Positions 9,283 to 18,513 of a DNA stretch of 64,000 bases are shown one piece after another. Origin of the DNA: Microbacterium sp. ProA8 (GTDB lineage: Bacteria > Actinomycetota > Actinomycetes > Actinomycetales > Microbacteriaceae). Position 1 is the first letter of the stretch. Each line of letters begins with the position of its first letter. The stretch lies in NCBI RefSeq assembly GCF_039905635.1, contig NZ_CP157000.1, positions 1,860,001 through 1,924,000 of the forward strand, given 5' to 3'. A program made the position numbers and the translations under genes. The notes under the pieces are model-generated. The model searched no databases and had not been told where the DNA came from. It was given only the letters and a program-made list of their open reading frames with translations.

Positions 9283-9879
9283 TCAGGCCGGCTTCTGGCC
9301 GCGCTTGACCTGGGGCTTGGGCAGCCGCAGGAAGCGCATCTGGACGGTGCGCATCGCCGCGTACCAGCCCAGGCCCTTCTCGACCTTGCCCTCGCCGAAC
9401 TTCTTCTTCGCGGCGCGCTTGACGGTGATGGACGTGATGACCATGTCGCCGATCACGAAGAAGATGAAGATCCACAGACCCACGAAGGCGTAGTACTGCA
9501 CCGCCGGGAGGGGCAGGAACGTCGCGAGGATGACGAGCACCATCGCGGGCATGACGGCTTCACCGAGGTGCCAGCCGCCGTCGACCCAGTCGCGCACGAA
9601 CTTGCGCTGCGGGCCCTGGTCACGCGCCGGCAGATAGCGCTGCTCGCCGTTGGCCATGCCGATGCGGGCCTTCTCCCGCTGGGTGGCGAGGTCGGCCTTC
9701 GCGCGCGCCCTCGCTTCCTTGGTGTCGGCCACGAGGGGGCGCTTGCGGGCGGCCTCCTGCTCGGCGCGGGAAGGAGTGGGGCGTCCCTTGGGCGAGGGAC
9801 CGCTGAGGGGGACGCCGTTCAGCGTGGTGCCCTCCGACGGTGCGTCGTTGGACGAGGGTGCTGCAGGTGTCTTGGCCAC
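9283..9879 (-). CDS. DUF3043 domain membrane protein
   Basis: A 198-residue protein when started at GTG 9879, chosen because GAGGA lies at the right distance. An ATG at 9912 is in frame but has no such site. The first 75 residues are charged and Ala/Pro-rich, then come YLPARDQGPQRKFVRDWVDG and two membrane helices (AVMPAMVLVILATFLPLP and YYAFVGLWIFIFFVIGDMVI), ending in a basic tail. This is the DUF3043 layout, an actinobacterial family with no known function. It is divergent from the dipeptidase gene with only 47 bp between starts. Confidence 0.82.
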   Translation of the reverse strand: MAKTPAAPSSNDAPSEGTTLNGVPLSGPSPKGRPTPSRAEQEAARKRPLVADTKEARARAKADLATQREKARIGMANGEQRYLPARDQGPQRKFVRDWVDGGWHLGEAVMPAMVLVILATFLPLPAVQYYAFVGLWIFIFFVIGDMVITSITVKRAAKKKFGEGKVEKGLGWYAAMRTVQMRFLRLPKPQVKRGQKPA

Positions 9880-9913
9880 GGATGATCCTCGATGTGCGGA
9901 GTAGGGGTGCACT

Positions 9914-9919
9914 TAAGAT
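9914..9919 (+). promoter_or_regulatory. Leaderless -10 element of the dipeptidase gene (TAAGAT)
   Basis: TAAGAT, seven bases before the ATG at 9927, in the 47-bp divergent gap. No ribosome binding site precedes the ATG. Confidence 0.5.
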
Positions 9920-9926
9920 TACCCGC

Positions 9927-11327
9927 ATGACCCCTGAGCTCTCCCGACAGGATGCTGTGCGCGATGCCGCGGCATCCGGCATCCCGTCCGCCCTCGCCGA
10001 TCTCGGCACGCTGGTGCGCATTCCGTCCGTCGCCTTCCCCGGGTTCGACCCCGAGCAGGTGCAGCGCAGCGCAGAGGCGGTCGCCGCACTCGTGCGCGAG
10101 ACCGGGCTCTTCGAGACGGTCGAGATCCGCACGGCGTCGGTGCCGGAGACGGGGGAGCAGGGCAACCCGGCCGTGCTCGCCACGCGGCCGGCCCGCAACG
10201 GCCGGCCGACGATCCTGCTGTACGCCCACCACGACGTGCAGCCGGTGGGCGACGAGTCGCTCTGGGAGTCGTCGCCCTTCGAGCCGACCGTCCGCGGTGG
10301 TCGTCTGTACGGGCGCGGCGCGGCCGACGACAAGGCGGGCATCATGGCCCACCTCGCGGCACTGCGCGCGCTGAAAGAGGGCATCGGCGACGACTTCGAC
10401 CTCGGTGTCGCGCTGTTCTTCGAGGGCGAGGAGGAGGCGGGATCCCGCTCGTTCGCGCAGTTCCTCTCCGACAACGCCGACGCGCTCCGCGCCGATGTGA
10501 TCGTCGTGGCCGACTCGGGGAACTGGGATGCGAAGACTCCCGCGCTGACGGTGTCGCTGCGGGGAAACACCCGCTTCACGCTGCGCGTGCGCACGCTCGA
10601 GCACGCGTCGCACTCCGGGATGTTCGGCGGTGCCGTCCCCGACGCCATGATGGCCACCGTCAAGCTGCTCTCGACGCTCTGGGACGACGACGGCGCCGTC
10701 GCCGTGGCGGGGCTGACGGAACGGGATGCCGACACCCCGCCGTACAGCGAAGAGACGCTGCGCGACGAGGCGGGGCTGCCCGCCGGCGTCTCGCCGATCG
10801 GCCGCGGAACGATCCTCAGCCGCATCTGGAACAAGCCGTCGATCACGGTGACCGGAATCGACGCGCCGAGCGTCGTCAATGCCTCCAACACGCTCAGCCC
10901 CGAGATCTCGGTGGTGATCAGCGCCCGCATCGCCCCCGGGCAGCGTGCACGTGACGCGTACGCCGCGATCGAGGCGCACCTGCGCGAACACGCGCCTTTC
11001 GGCGCGCAGCTCTCGTTCAGCGACCAGGACTTCGGCGACGCGTTCCTCGTCGACACCTCGGGCTGGGCGGTGGCGGCCGCGCGCGAGGCGCTCCACGAGG
11101 GCTACGGCGTCGAGTCCGTCGACATCGGCGTGGGCGGATCCATCCCGTTCATCGCGGACCTCGTGCGGGAGTTCCCCGGCGCGCAGATCCTCGTCACGGG
11201 CGTCGAGGATCCGCATTCGAAGGCGCACAGCCCGAACGAGTCGCTGCACCTCGAGACGTTCCGCAACGCCGTGCTGGCCGAGGCGCTGCTGCTCGAGAAG
11301 CTCGACGCCCGCACCTCGCAGGCGTAG
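9927..11327 (+). CDS. M20 family metallopeptidase (dipeptidase)
   Basis: A 466-residue zinc hydrolase. The two metal-binding motifs are present: YAHHDVQPVG (His, Asp near residues 99-105) and GRGAADDKAGIMAH (Asp near 134), with the catalytic glutamate in FFEGEEEAGSRSFAQF near 170. The dimerisation domain insert follows (TRFTLRVRTLEHASHSGMFGG). It most likely cleaves dipeptides or N-acyl amino acids; the substrate cannot be read from the sequence. A longer reading frame upstream of ATG 9927 crosses the divergent gene and is rejected. Confidence 0.93.
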   Translation: MTPELSRQDAVRDAAASGIPSALADLGTLVRIPSVAFPGFDPEQVQRSAEAVAALVRETGLFETVEIRTASVPETGEQGNPAVLATRPARNGRPTILLYAHHDVQPVGDESLWESSPFEPTVRGGRLYGRGAADDKAGIMAHLAALRALKEGIGDDFDLGVALFFEGEEEAGSRSFAQFLSDNADALRADVIVVADSGNWDAKTPALTVSLRGNTRFTLRVRTLEHASHSGMFGGAVPDAMMATVKLLSTLWDDDGAVAVAGLTERDADTPPYSEETLRDEAGLPAGVSPIGRGTILSRIWNKPSITVTGIDAPSVVNASNTLSPEISVVISARIAPGQRARDAYAAIEAHLREHAPFGAQLSFSDQDFGDAFLVDTSGWAVAAAREALHEGYGVESVDIGVGGSIPFIADLVREFPGAQILVTGVEDPHSKAHSPNESLHLETFRNAVLAEALLLEKLDARTSQA

Positions 11328-11333
11328 GCGCCT

Positions 11334-11367
11334 CTCCGGGATCGGCGTGGACACGCCGATCTCGGAG
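11334..11367 (+). terminator. Terminator after the dipeptidase gene
   Basis: A 16-bp stem (CTCCGGGATCGGCGTG with CACGCCGATCTCGGAG, one G-T pair) around a two-base loop, seven bases after the stop. It lacks a T tract. Confidence 0.7.
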
Positions 11368-11388
11368 CCTCCTCTCGGCGGGCACGCG

Positions 11389-11394
11389 TAGAAT
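11389..11394 (+). promoter_or_regulatory. -10 element of erpA (TAGAAT)
   Basis: TAGAAT lies 60 bases upstream of the erpA ATG, which has a strong CGGAGGAG ribosome binding site. Confidence 0.45.
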
Positions 11395-11454
11395 CGAGGC
11401 ATCCCGCCGCCTGCAGTGGATGATCGATCCGGGCGGCCCTTCCGGAGGAGTGCC

Positions 11455-11820
11455 ATGACCGACACCGCACTGACGACAGAGCAGACCGCGAACGAACACG
11501 GTGTGCTGCTGACCGACGCCGCCGCCGTCAAGGTGAAGAACCTGCTGAACCAGGAGGGGCGCGACGACCTCCGTCTGCGCGTCGCCGTGCAGCCCGGCGG
11601 ATGCAGCGGCCTGATCTACCAGCTCTACTTCGACGAGCGGTACCTCGACGGTGACAAGACGGTCGACTTCGACGGCGTCGAGGTCATCGTCGACGACATG
11701 AGCGTCCCGTACCTCGACGGTGCCACGATCGACTTCAAGGACACGATCTCGGAGCAGGGGTTCACGATCGACAACCCCAACGCGGCGGGCTCCTGCGCCT
11801 GCGGCGACAGCTTCCACTGA
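11455..11820 (+). CDS. erpA: Iron-sulfur cluster insertion protein, HesB/IscA/ErpA family
   Basis: A 121-residue A-type carrier that delivers Fe-S clusters to apoproteins. The three conserved cysteines are Cys50 (QPGGCSGLIYQLYF), Cys114 and Cys116 (AGSCACGDSF). The ATG at 11455 follows a GGAGGAG site; an upstream in-frame ATG at 11416 has none. The gene lies just before the cytochrome oxidase genes and close to the Rieske protein gene (18.5-19.6 kb), a possible client, though a strong terminator separates it from ctaC. Confidence 0.94.
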   Translation: MTDTALTTEQTANEHGVLLTDAAAVKVKNLLNQEGRDDLRLRVAVQPGGCSGLIYQLYFDERYLDGDKTVDFDGVEVIVDDMSVPYLDGATIDFKDTISEQGFTIDNPNAAGSCACGDSFH

Positions 11821-11845
11821 CAGGTCGGCGCTCCGACACTTTTCC

Positions 11846-11890
11846 GGCGGGTCCGGCACGCTTTGAAATAGCGGCCGGGCCCGCCTTTTT
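11846..11890 (+). terminator. Rho-independent terminator after erpA
   Basis: GGCGGGTCCGG pairs with CCGGGCCCGCC (one wobble pair) around an 18-base loop, followed by five T residues. It is the most classical terminator in the window. Confidence 0.8.
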
Positions 11891-11949
11891 CGGTCTGTAC
11901 GGCGCGATTCAACCTGGGCGGATGGCCTGAATCCCCTGGGCGCTTGCCC

Positions 11950-11955
11950 TAGACT
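11950..11955 (+). promoter_or_regulatory. -10 element of the ctaC operon (TAGACT)
   Basis: TAGACT 35 bases upstream of the GTG of ctaC; the leader then holds a CGGAAAGG ribosome binding site. Confidence 0.5.
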
Positions 11956-11990
11956 GGCGAGAGTCCTGTTCGTGATCGGAAAGGTGCACA

Positions 11991-12893
11991 GTGCCTTCGA
12001 AACGCCGTATCCGCTGGGCCGTTCTCCCGCTCGGGATCGCAACGGCAGCAGTCCTCGCCGGATGCACCCCGACCGAGCTGCACGGCTTCCTCCCCGGGTT
12101 CACCGAAGACGGCCAGCCGGCCACCAACCGCACCGACATGGTCGCGGGTCTGTGGGTCAACTCCTGGATCGTCCTGCTCGCCGTGGGTGTCGTCACCTGG
12201 GGTCTCATGGGCTGGGCCGCGATCGCGTACCGCCGTCGCAAGGGTCAGATGGGCCTTCCGGTCCAGCTGCGCTACAACATGCCGATCGAGATCTTCTACA
12301 CGATCGTGCCCCTCATCCTGGTGATCGGCTTCTTCGCCTTCACCGCGCGCGACCAGACGATCCTCGAGACGCAGTACGACGAGCCCGACGTGTCGATCAC
12401 GGCGATCGGCAAGCAGTGGGCCTGGGACTTCCAGTACGACGGCGAGTCCGACGACGACACCGTCTGGACCATGGGCGTCCAGGCGCAGAGCGCTGCGAAC
12501 GGCGACCGCGACGAAGCGGCCCTGCCGACGCTCTACCTGCCGGTCGACCAGACGGTGAAGATCAAGCTGCAGTCGCGCGACGTCATCCACTCGTTCTGGA
12601 TCATCGACTTCCTGTACAAGAAGGACATGTACATCGGCAAGGACAACTACTGGTCCTTCACGCCGACCCGCGAGGGCACGTATGCCGGCAAGTGCGCCGA
12701 GCTCTGCGGCGAGTACCACTCGGCGATGCTGTTCAACGTGAAGGTCGTGAGCGAGAGCGAGTACGAGGATTACCTCGAGTCGCTCCGCGACGCCGGTCAG
12801 ACCGGTGACATCAACGACGCGTACGACCGCCTGCAGAACGCCCCGGGAACGGGTGCCACCGGCGAGGCGTCAGACGAAGAGGGAGACCAGTGA
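11991..12893 (+). CDS. ctaC: Cytochrome c oxidase subunit II
   Basis: A 300-residue subunit of the aa3 oxidase that carries the CuA centre and accepts electrons from the bc1 complex. It starts with a lipoprotein signal peptide ending in LAGC (Cys25). Two membrane helices follow near residues 50-76 and 98-118. The CuA ligands are visible: His200, Cys235, Cys239, His243 and Met246 in [15 protein letters not shown] charged insert near residues 150-178 is usual for actinobacteria. The GTG start has a ribosome binding site, and the stop overlaps a possible GTG of ctaD. Confidence 0.97.
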   Translation: MPSKRRIRWAVLPLGIATAAVLAGCTPTELHGFLPGFTEDGQPATNRTDMVAGLWVNSWIVLLAVGVVTWGLMGWAAIAYRRRKGQMGLPVQLRYNMPIEIFYTIVPLILVIGFFAFTARDQTILETQYDEPDVSITAIGKQWAWDFQYDGESDDDTVWTMGVQAQSAANGDRDEAALPTLYLPVDQTVKIKLQSRDVIHSFWIIDFLYKKDMYIGKDNYWSFTPTREGTYAGKCAELCGEYHSAMLFNVKVVSESEYEDYLESLRDAGQTGDINDAYDRLQNAPGTGATGEASDEEGDQ

Positions 12894-12895
12894 TC

Positions 12896-14659
12896 ATGGC
12901 GACGACGCTTCCGCTCCAGGAGACGACGCAGGGTCGCCCGACGACCCTGCCGCCCCGCCAGGCCGCACTGCTCAGCGCTTCGCGCGTCGAGCAGAAGGGC
13001 AACATCATCGTCAAGTGGATCACCTCCACCGACCACAAGACGATCGGCTACCTCTACCTCATCTCGTCCGTCATCTTCTTCCTCCTCGGTGGAGTGATGG
13101 CGCTGATCATCCGTGCGGAGCTCTTCGAGCCCGGCATGCAGATCATCCCGACGAAAGAGCAGTACAACCAGCTGTTCACGATGCACGGCACGATCATGCT
13201 GCTGATGTTCGCGACGCCGCTGTTCGCCGGCTTCGCGAACGCGATCCTGCCGCTGCAGATCGGCGCACCGGACGTCGCGTTCCCGCGTCTGAACGCGTTC
13301 GCCTTCTGGCTGTTCCTCTTCGGCTCGACGATCGCCGTCGCCGGCTTCCTCACCCCGCAGGGCGCGGCGTCGTTCGGCTGGTTCGCCTATCAGCCGCTCG
13401 CGAATGCCAGCTTCTCTCCCGGCGCGGGAGGAAACCTCTGGATGCTCGGCCTCGGCATGAGCGGTTTCGGCACGATTCTCGGCGCGGTGAACTTCATCAC
13501 CACGATCATCACGATGCGCGCGCCCGGCATGACGATGTGGCGCATGCCGATCTTCTCGTGGAACACGCTGATCACCAGCATCCTGGTCCTGATGGCCTTC
13601 CCGGTGCTGGCAGCCGCGATCCTCGCCGCTGCCGCGGATCGCGTGCTCGGCGCCCACATCTACGACCCCGCGAACGGCGGCGTCCTGCTGTGGCAGCACC
13701 TGTTCTGGTTCTTCGGCCACCCCGAGGTGTACATCATCGCGCTGCCGTTCTTCGGCATCGTCTCGGAGATCTTCCCGGTCTTCAGCCGCAAGCCGATCTT
13801 CGGCTACAAGACGCTCGTCTACGCGACGATCGCGATCGCTGCGCTGTCGGTCGCGGTGTGGGCTCACCACATGTACGTGACCGGCGCCGTGCTGCTGCCC
13901 TTCTTCGCCCTCATGACGATGCTCATCGCGGTGCCGACGGGCGTGAAGATCTTCAACTGGATCGGAACGCTCTGGCGAGGGTCTGTGACGTTCGAGACGC
14001 CCATGGTCTTCGCCCTCGGCTTCCTCGTGTCGTTCGTCTTCGGTGGTCTCACCGGCGTGATCCTCGCATCGCCGCCGCTCGACTTCGCCCTGTCGGACTC
14101 GTACTTCGTCGTGGCGCACTTCCACTACGTCGTCTTCGGCACGGTCGTCTTCGCGATGTTCGCCGGCTTCTACTTCTGGTGGCCGAAGTGGACCGGTCGG
14201 ATGCTCAACGAGCGCCTCGGCTACGTGCACTTCTGGATGCTCTTCATCGGCTTCCACATGACCTTCCTCATCCAGCACTGGCTGGGCGTGGACGGCATGG
14301 TCCGCCGCTACGCCGATTACTCGGAGGCGGACGGCTGGACCTGGCAGAACCAGGTGTCGACGATCGGTGCGATCCTTCTGGGCGCTTCGATGATCCCGTT
14401 CCTCTTCAACGTCTGGATCACGTCGCGCAGGGCGCCGAAGGTGACCGTCAACGACCCGTGGGGCTACGGCGCGTCGCTCGAATGGGCGACCTCTTGCCCG
14501 CCGCCGCGGCACAACTTCACCTCGATCCCGCGCATCCGCAGCGAGCGGCCCGCGTTCGACCTGAACCACCCCGAGGCGGGCATCCCCGTGGGCGTCGGCC
14601 CGGCGAAGGACGCCCCCGAAGCCCCGGTTGCCGACCTCGCCGAGGGAGAGGTGAAGTAA
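12896..14659 (+). CDS. ctaD: Cytochrome c oxidase subunit I
   Basis: A 587-residue catalytic subunit with twelve membrane helices that binds heme a, heme a3 and CuB. Key residues are visible: the heme a histidine in [12 protein letters not shown], the CuB His and cross-linked Tyr in [10 protein letters not shown], the two CuB histidines in WAHHMY, and heme ligands in HFHYV. The ATG at 12896 is preferred because AGGGAGA lies nine bases upstream; GTG 12890, overlapping the ctaC stop, is the alternative. The gene is second in ctaCDF. Confidence 0.98.
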   Translation: MATTLPLQETTQGRPTTLPPRQAALLSASRVEQKGNIIVKWITSTDHKTIGYLYLISSVIFFLLGGVMALIIRAELFEPGMQIIPTKEQYNQLFTMHGTIMLLMFATPLFAGFANAILPLQIGAPDVAFPRLNAFAFWLFLFGSTIAVAGFLTPQGAASFGWFAYQPLANASFSPGAGGNLWMLGLGMSGFGTILGAVNFITTIITMRAPGMTMWRMPIFSWNTLITSILVLMAFPVLAAAILAAAADRVLGAHIYDPANGGVLLWQHLFWFFGHPEVYIIALPFFGIVSEIFPVFSRKPIFGYKTLVYATIAIAALSVAVWAHHMYVTGAVLLPFFALMTMLIAVPTGVKIFNWIGTLWRGSVTFETPMVFALGFLVSFVFGGLTGVILASPPLDFALSDSYFVVAHFHYVVFGTVVFAMFAGFYFWWPKWTGRMLNERLGYVHFWMLFIGFHMTFLIQHWLGVDGMVRRYADYSEADGWTWQNQVSTIGAILLGASMIPFLFNVWITSRRAPKVTVNDPWGYGASLEWATSCPPPRHNFTSIPRIRSERPAFDLNHPEAGIPVGVGPAKDAPEAPVADLAEGEVK

Positions 14660-15124
14660 GTGCGCACCAACACCGGACTCTGGTGGCTCCTCTCCGTATT
14701 CTTCCTGCTCGTCGGGGTGGTCTACACCGCGTGGAACCTGCTGTCGAACTGGGACACGAACGCCACAGGCGGACAGCAGCTGTGGGAGACGGTCACCCTC
14801 TCGATCGAGTGGGTCGGCAGCATCGCGCTGCTGTTCACGGCGATGATGGCCGCCCTCATCGCGTTCTACATCGGCCGCGTGCACAGCGCCCAGGGCGGTG
14901 AGCTGCCTGAGGACCGCCTCACGGCCGACATCGACGACGGCGACCCGGAACTCGGTGAGTTCAGCCCGTGGTCGTGGTGGCCCATCGTGCTCGCCTTCTC
15001 GGCAGCGCTCGGCATGATCGGCCTCGCGGTCGGCGCCTGGCTCATGCCCATCGGCATCGGGGTCTTCGTGGTCGCGATCGTCGGGTGGGTGTACGAGTAC
15101 TACCGCGGATACTTCGCCCGCTGA
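14660..15124 (+). CDS. ctaF: Cytochrome c oxidase subunit 4 (actinobacterial type)
   Basis: A 154-residue membrane protein with four helices in two pairs (TGLWWLLSVFFLLVGVVYTAW, IALLFTAMMAALIAFYIG, WPIVLAFSAALGMIGLAVG, LMPIGIGVFVVAIVGWVYE) joined by an acidic loop. This matches CtaF, the fourth subunit of actinobacterial aa3 oxidases. The GTG start abuts the ctaD stop and GGGAGAGG sits just upstream, so it is translated with ctaD. Confidence 0.94.
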   Translation: MRTNTGLWWLLSVFFLLVGVVYTAWNLLSNWDTNATGGQQLWETVTLSIEWVGSIALLFTAMMAALIAFYIGRVHSAQGGELPEDRLTADIDDGDPELGEFSPWSWWPIVLAFSAALGMIGLAVGAWLMPIGIGVFVVAIVGWVYEYYRGYFAR

Positions 15125-15132
15125 TCGTCGAT

Positions 15133-15183
15133 ATGACGCTTCGCGTGGCTCACCACGCACCGTGCCCGGGGGCCTGTCGATGA
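15133..15183 (+). other. Possible 16-codon leader ORF coupled to the phosphatase gene
   Basis: An ATG at 15133 opens a short frame (MTLRVAHHAPCPGACR) whose TGA overlaps the ATG of the PP2C gene as ATGA. It could couple translation. It has no good ribosome binding site and may be chance. Confidence 0.25.
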
Positions 15184-16016
15184 CGGGGACCCGGGCACGT
15201 CTTCGTGCGGCCGCGTTCTCCGACATCGGTCTGCATCGCGCGACCAACCAGGATGCCGCTTTCACGTCGACCTGGGGAGCCGCCGTGGCCGACGGCGTCG
15301 GCGGGGGACCTGCCGGCGACCTGGCCTCGGCGACCTTCATCCACCGCCTCGCGGCGGGCCGGCTGGACGGGCTCGAGCCTCTACAGCTCGCGGACAGCGT
15401 GCGGTCGGCGAACTGGGATCTGCGCGCCCACGTCGAGCGTGATCCGTCGCTCCTCGGCATGGCAACGACGTTCACCGGCATCTTCGTGGCGCGCGACGGC
15501 GGCGTCCTGCTCGCGCACACCGGCGACTCCCGCGCCTACCGCCTGCGCCGCGGGCAGCTGGTGCAGGTGAGCCGGGACGATTCGCTCGTCCAGGCGCTGG
15601 TGGACCAGGGCCTCGTGTCGATCGCAGAGGCAGCCTCACACCCTCGACGCAACCTCATCACCGCCTCCCTCAGCGGTGCTGAGCGTGACGGCGCTGCGGT
15701 GATCGCCTTCGATGCGCCGGTGGGGGACCGTTGGCTGCTCTGCAGCGACGGGCTCACCGACTACGTTCCGGATGCCGACATCCGTGCGCTTCTGGTGGGC
15801 ATCCCGGATGCCGCGGCAGCGGCTGAAGCGTGCGTCACCCTCGCCCTCGACGCCGGCAGCCGCGACAACGTCACCGTGGTGGTGTGCGACATCGTCGATC
15901 CTGAGCTGCTGCGGCGCACACGCGGCCTGGCGGCCCGCCGGGCGGAGCTGGCACCGACGTCGTTCTACGGCGCGGCAGCCACGCGCTTCATGGAAGGGCT
16001 CGAGTCGTCGGCCTGA
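15180..16016 (+). CDS. PP2C-family serine/threonine protein phosphatase
   Basis: A 278-residue cytoplasmic phosphatase. The metal-binding motifs of the PP2C fold appear in order: FSDIGLHRATNQD, VADGVGGGPAGDLAS, LAHTGDSRAYRLR, LLCSDGLTDYV and SRDNVTVVVCDI. There is no membrane segment or FHA domain. ATG 15180 is chosen over GTG 15162 because GGGGG precedes it. It lies 55 bp after ctaF and may be co-transcribed with the oxidase genes; no protein kinase gene is nearby, so its substrate is unknown. Confidence 0.93.
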   Translation: MTGTRARLRAAAFSDIGLHRATNQDAAFTSTWGAAVADGVGGGPAGDLASATFIHRLAAGRLDGLEPLQLADSVRSANWDLRAHVERDPSLLGMATTFTGIFVARDGGVLLAHTGDSRAYRLRRGQLVQVSRDDSLVQALVDQGLVSIAEAASHPRRNLITASLSGAERDGAAVIAFDAPVGDRWLLCSDGLTDYVPDADIRALLVGIPDAAAAAEACVTLALDAGSRDNVTVVVCDIVDPELLRRTRGLAARRAELAPTSFYGAAATRFMEGLESSA

Positions 16017-16025
16017 CCCGGCCGA

Positions 16026-16445
16026 TCAGCCGGCGACCTTCGCGCGCACGACCATCACCTGGGCGTCGAACACGCGGGGGAGCTCACCTTCGTCGTTCTC
16101 GGTCGGCTGGCCCTCGCGCACCCAGTATTCGTACCCGCCGATCATCTCCTTGACGGCGTAGCCGAGCTTCGCGAACTCGACGGCGCCCTTCGCGCCGGCG
16201 TTGCAGCCGGGGCTCCAGCAATAGACCACCACGCGGCTGGAGGGATCGATCTCGCGCGGTGCACGCTCGGCGATCTCACGGTAGGGCATGTGGATCGCGC
16301 CCTTGATGCGTCCCTGCGCCCACGCCTCGTCGCCGCGCACGTCCACCAGGACGAACGCCTCTCCGTCCTTCTGTGCGGCGTACACGTCGGAAGCGTCGGT
16401 CTCGACGGCGAGCTTGGCGGAGAAATACGCGAGTGCATCGGTCAT
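16026..16445 (-). CDS. Rhodanese-like domain protein
   Basis: A 139-residue single-domain rhodanese. The fold markers are LVDVRGDEAWAQGRIKGAIHMPY and the active-site loop VVYCWSPGCNAG, which contains two cysteines. The loop is not the canonical six-residue CRxGxx type of sulfurtransferases, so the activity could be sulfur transfer or another thiol reaction. It converges on the PP2C gene with 9 bp between the stops. Confidence 0.88.
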   Translation of the reverse strand: MTDALAYFSAKLAVETDASDVYAAQKDGEAFVLVDVRGDEAWAQGRIKGAIHMPYREIAERAPREIDPSSRVVVYCWSPGCNAGAKGAVEFAKLGYAVKEMIGGYEYWVREGQPTENDEGELPRVFDAQVMVVRAKVAG

Positions 16446-16595
16446 GTCTCCACGCTACGACGGCGACGAACTCCACGGCCCTGGAAGCGCGGTCAGATCC
16501 CGTTCGATTCCTGCCGATGCCGAGGAATGCTTCGCGGTTCTGACTGTCATCACGTCCCGGGGAGTGCCATCTATGCCCGGGCACGTGACGAGAAC

Positions 16596-16642
16596 GACGG
16601 ATGCCTCGGCGCGATCGTGAAGATCGCGCCGAGGCATCCGTC
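16596..16642 (-). terminator. 21-bp perfect hairpin terminating the qcr operon
   Basis: Two perfect 21-bp arms around a GTGAA loop lie 17 bp beyond the qcrB stop, between qcrB and the start of the rhodanese gene. Each arm holds a GGATGCC/GGCATCC word. The structure has no T tract, as is usual here, and would work on either strand. Confidence 0.7.
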
Positions 16643-16659
16643 TGCGAAGCGGTCTCGAC

Positions 16660-18513
16660 CTACTGGTCGGACTCCTTCTCGCGGTTCCTGGGTGACTTCG
16701 TCCCCGGCTCGGGGTCGGGCACGATCACGTTCGAGGGGCGGACCGCCGTCTCGGAGTTGTGACCGTCGTCGATCGGCTTGTGCGGGGCATCGGGAACACC
16801 GGCGCGCTCATGTGCGCCCTGCAGCTCCAGATCCTCCTCGGCCGCGATGTGGTCGAGGTCGTGGTGCTGGTGAGCCAGTGCCGCATCGAGCTCCGCCTGC
16901 GAGACCGGGGTGAGCCGATCCTCGAAGAACCAGCGCGAGATGGACGCGCGGACGTTCTCATGCCACGGGATGCGGCCCTGGGCGTTCGGGCGGACCACGA
17001 GCGGCTCGTAGGTGTCGAAGTCGGCAAGCTTGAAGCGCTCGTACTCGTCGACGGGCTGGTGCACCTCGATGTACTCGCCACCGGGGAGGCGCACGATTCG
17101 CCCCGACTCGTAGCCGTGGAGGGCGATCTCGCGGTCCTTCCGCTGCAGCGCGATGCACATGCGCTTCGTCACGAAGTACGCGACGATCGGGCCCAGGATC
17201 AGCAGCGCCTGGAGCGTGTGGATCACGCCTTCCATCGTCAGCCAGAAGTGCGTGGCGATGATGTCGGAGGCTGCCGCGGCCCAGAGCACCGCGTAGAACG
17301 TGACGCCGGCGGCGCCGATGGCGGTGCGGGTCGCTGCGTTGCGGGGGCGCTGGGCGATGTGGTGTTCGCGCTTGTCGCCCGTCACCCACGCCTCGATGAA
17401 CGGGTAGATCAGCACGAGGACGATGAACAGACCCAGCCCGACCAGCGGCACCAGGATGTTGAACGACCAGGTGCGGTCCAGGAAGACGAACTCCCAGCCC
17501 GGGGGCACCAGTCGCAGCGCGCCGTCGGCGAAGCCGATGTACCAGTCGGGCTGCGTGCCGGCCGACACGGGGGACGGGTCGTAGGGGCCGTAGTTCCAGA
17601 TCGGGTTGATCGTGAACAGCGATGCGATCAGCACGATCACGCCGAAGGTGATGAACAGGAAGCCGCCCATCTTCGACATGTAGACGGGCATCATCGGGTA
17701 GCCCACGACGACGCTGTTGGTGCGACCCGCACCGGCGAACTGCGTGTGCTTGTTGATCACCATCAGCATGAGGTGGACGACCAGCAGGCCGACGAGGATG
17801 GCGGGCAGCAGCAGGATGTGCAGCGAGTACAGGCGGCCGACGATCGCCGTGCCGGGGAACTCGCCGCCGAACAGCAGGAACGAGGTCCAGGTGCCGATCA
17901 GCGGGATTCCCTTGACCATGCCGTCGATGATGCGCAGACCGTTGCCGGAGAGCACGTCGTCGGGGAGCGAGTAGCCGGTGAAGCCTTCGCCCAGCGCGAG
18001 GATGAACAGGATGAAGCCGATGACCCAGTTGAGCTCGCGCGGCTTGCGGAATGCACCCGTGAAGAACACGCGGAGCATGTGCACGCCGATGCCGGCGACG
18101 AAGACGAGCGCCGCCCAGTGGTGCATCTGGCGGACCAGGAGGCCGCCGCGCACGTCGAACGAGATCTCGAGGGTCGACGCCATCGCCGCCGACATCTCGA
18201 TGCCGCGCATCGGGAGATAGGCCCCGTTGTAGTGGGTCTCGACCATCGACGCCTGGAAGAAGAACGTCAGGAACGTGCCCGACAGCAGCACGACGACGAA
18301 AGCCCACAGGGCGATCTCGCCGAGCATGAACGACCAGTGGTCGGGGAAGATCTTGCGGCCGAGCTCCTTGACGAAGCCCGAGAGGCTCGTGCGTTCGTCG
18401 ATGTAGTTCGCGGTGGCGCCGATGAAACGGCCGCCGAGGGGCTTGTCGCGACCGTTCGGCGAAACGGGCGTCCCGGGAGCCTCAGGCTGCTCGGTGACGG
18501 TTGAGGTGCTCAA
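16660..18513 (-). CDS. qcrB: Cytochrome bc1 complex cytochrome b subunit
   Basis: A 617-residue membrane subunit that binds the two b hemes and the quinone sites. Heme ligands are visible in QMHHWAALVFVAGIGVHMLR and YSLHILLLPAILVGLLVVHLM, and the quinol-oxidation PEWY-type loop appears as QPDWYIG, the actinobacterial PDW variant. The C-terminal extension of about 120 hydrophilic residues is also actinobacterial. The start is TTG 18513, overlapping the qcrA stop, with GGGAG upstream; no other start fits the N-terminus STSTVTEQPEAPG. It is the last gene of ctaE-qcrCAB. Confidence 0.96.
   Translation of the reverse strand: MSTSTVTEQPEAPGTPVSPNGRDKPLGGRFIGATANYIDERTSLSGFVKELGRKIFPDHWSFMLGEIALWAFVVVLLSGTFLTFFFQASMVETHYNGAYLPMRGIEMSAAMASTLEISFDVRGGLLVRQMHHWAALVFVAGIGVHMLRVFFTGAFRKPRELNWVIGFILFILALGEGFTGYSLPDDVLSGNGLRIIDGMVKGIPLIGTWTSFLLFGGEFPGTAIVGRLYSLHILLLPAILVGLLVVHLMLMVINKHTQFAGAGRTNSVVVGYPMMPVYMSKMGGFLFITFGVIVLIASLFTINPIWNYGPYDPSPVSAGTQPDWYIGFADGALRLVPPGWEFVFLDRTWSFNILVPLVGLGLFIVLVLIYPFIEAWVTGDKREHHIAQRPRNAATRTAIGAAGVTFYAVLWAAAASDIIATHFWLTMEGVIHTLQALLILGPIVAYFVTKRMCIALQRKDREIALHGYESGRIVRLPGGEYIEVHQPVDEYERFKLADFDTYEPLVVRPNAQGRIPWHENVRASISRWFFEDRLTPVSQAELDAALAHQHHDLDHIAAEEDLELQGAHERAGVPDAPHKPIDDGHNSETAVRPSNVIVPDPEPGTKSPRNREKESDQ

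Noticed and set aside
9840..9926. An upstream extension of the dipeptidase
   Set aside because: It crosses the divergent DUF3043 gene start, and a leaderless -10 sits right before ATG 9927.
16446..16595. A small gene between the rhodanese gene and the qcr terminator
   Set aside because: Short frames exist but have no ribosome binding site, no leaderless -10 and no recognisable sequence.
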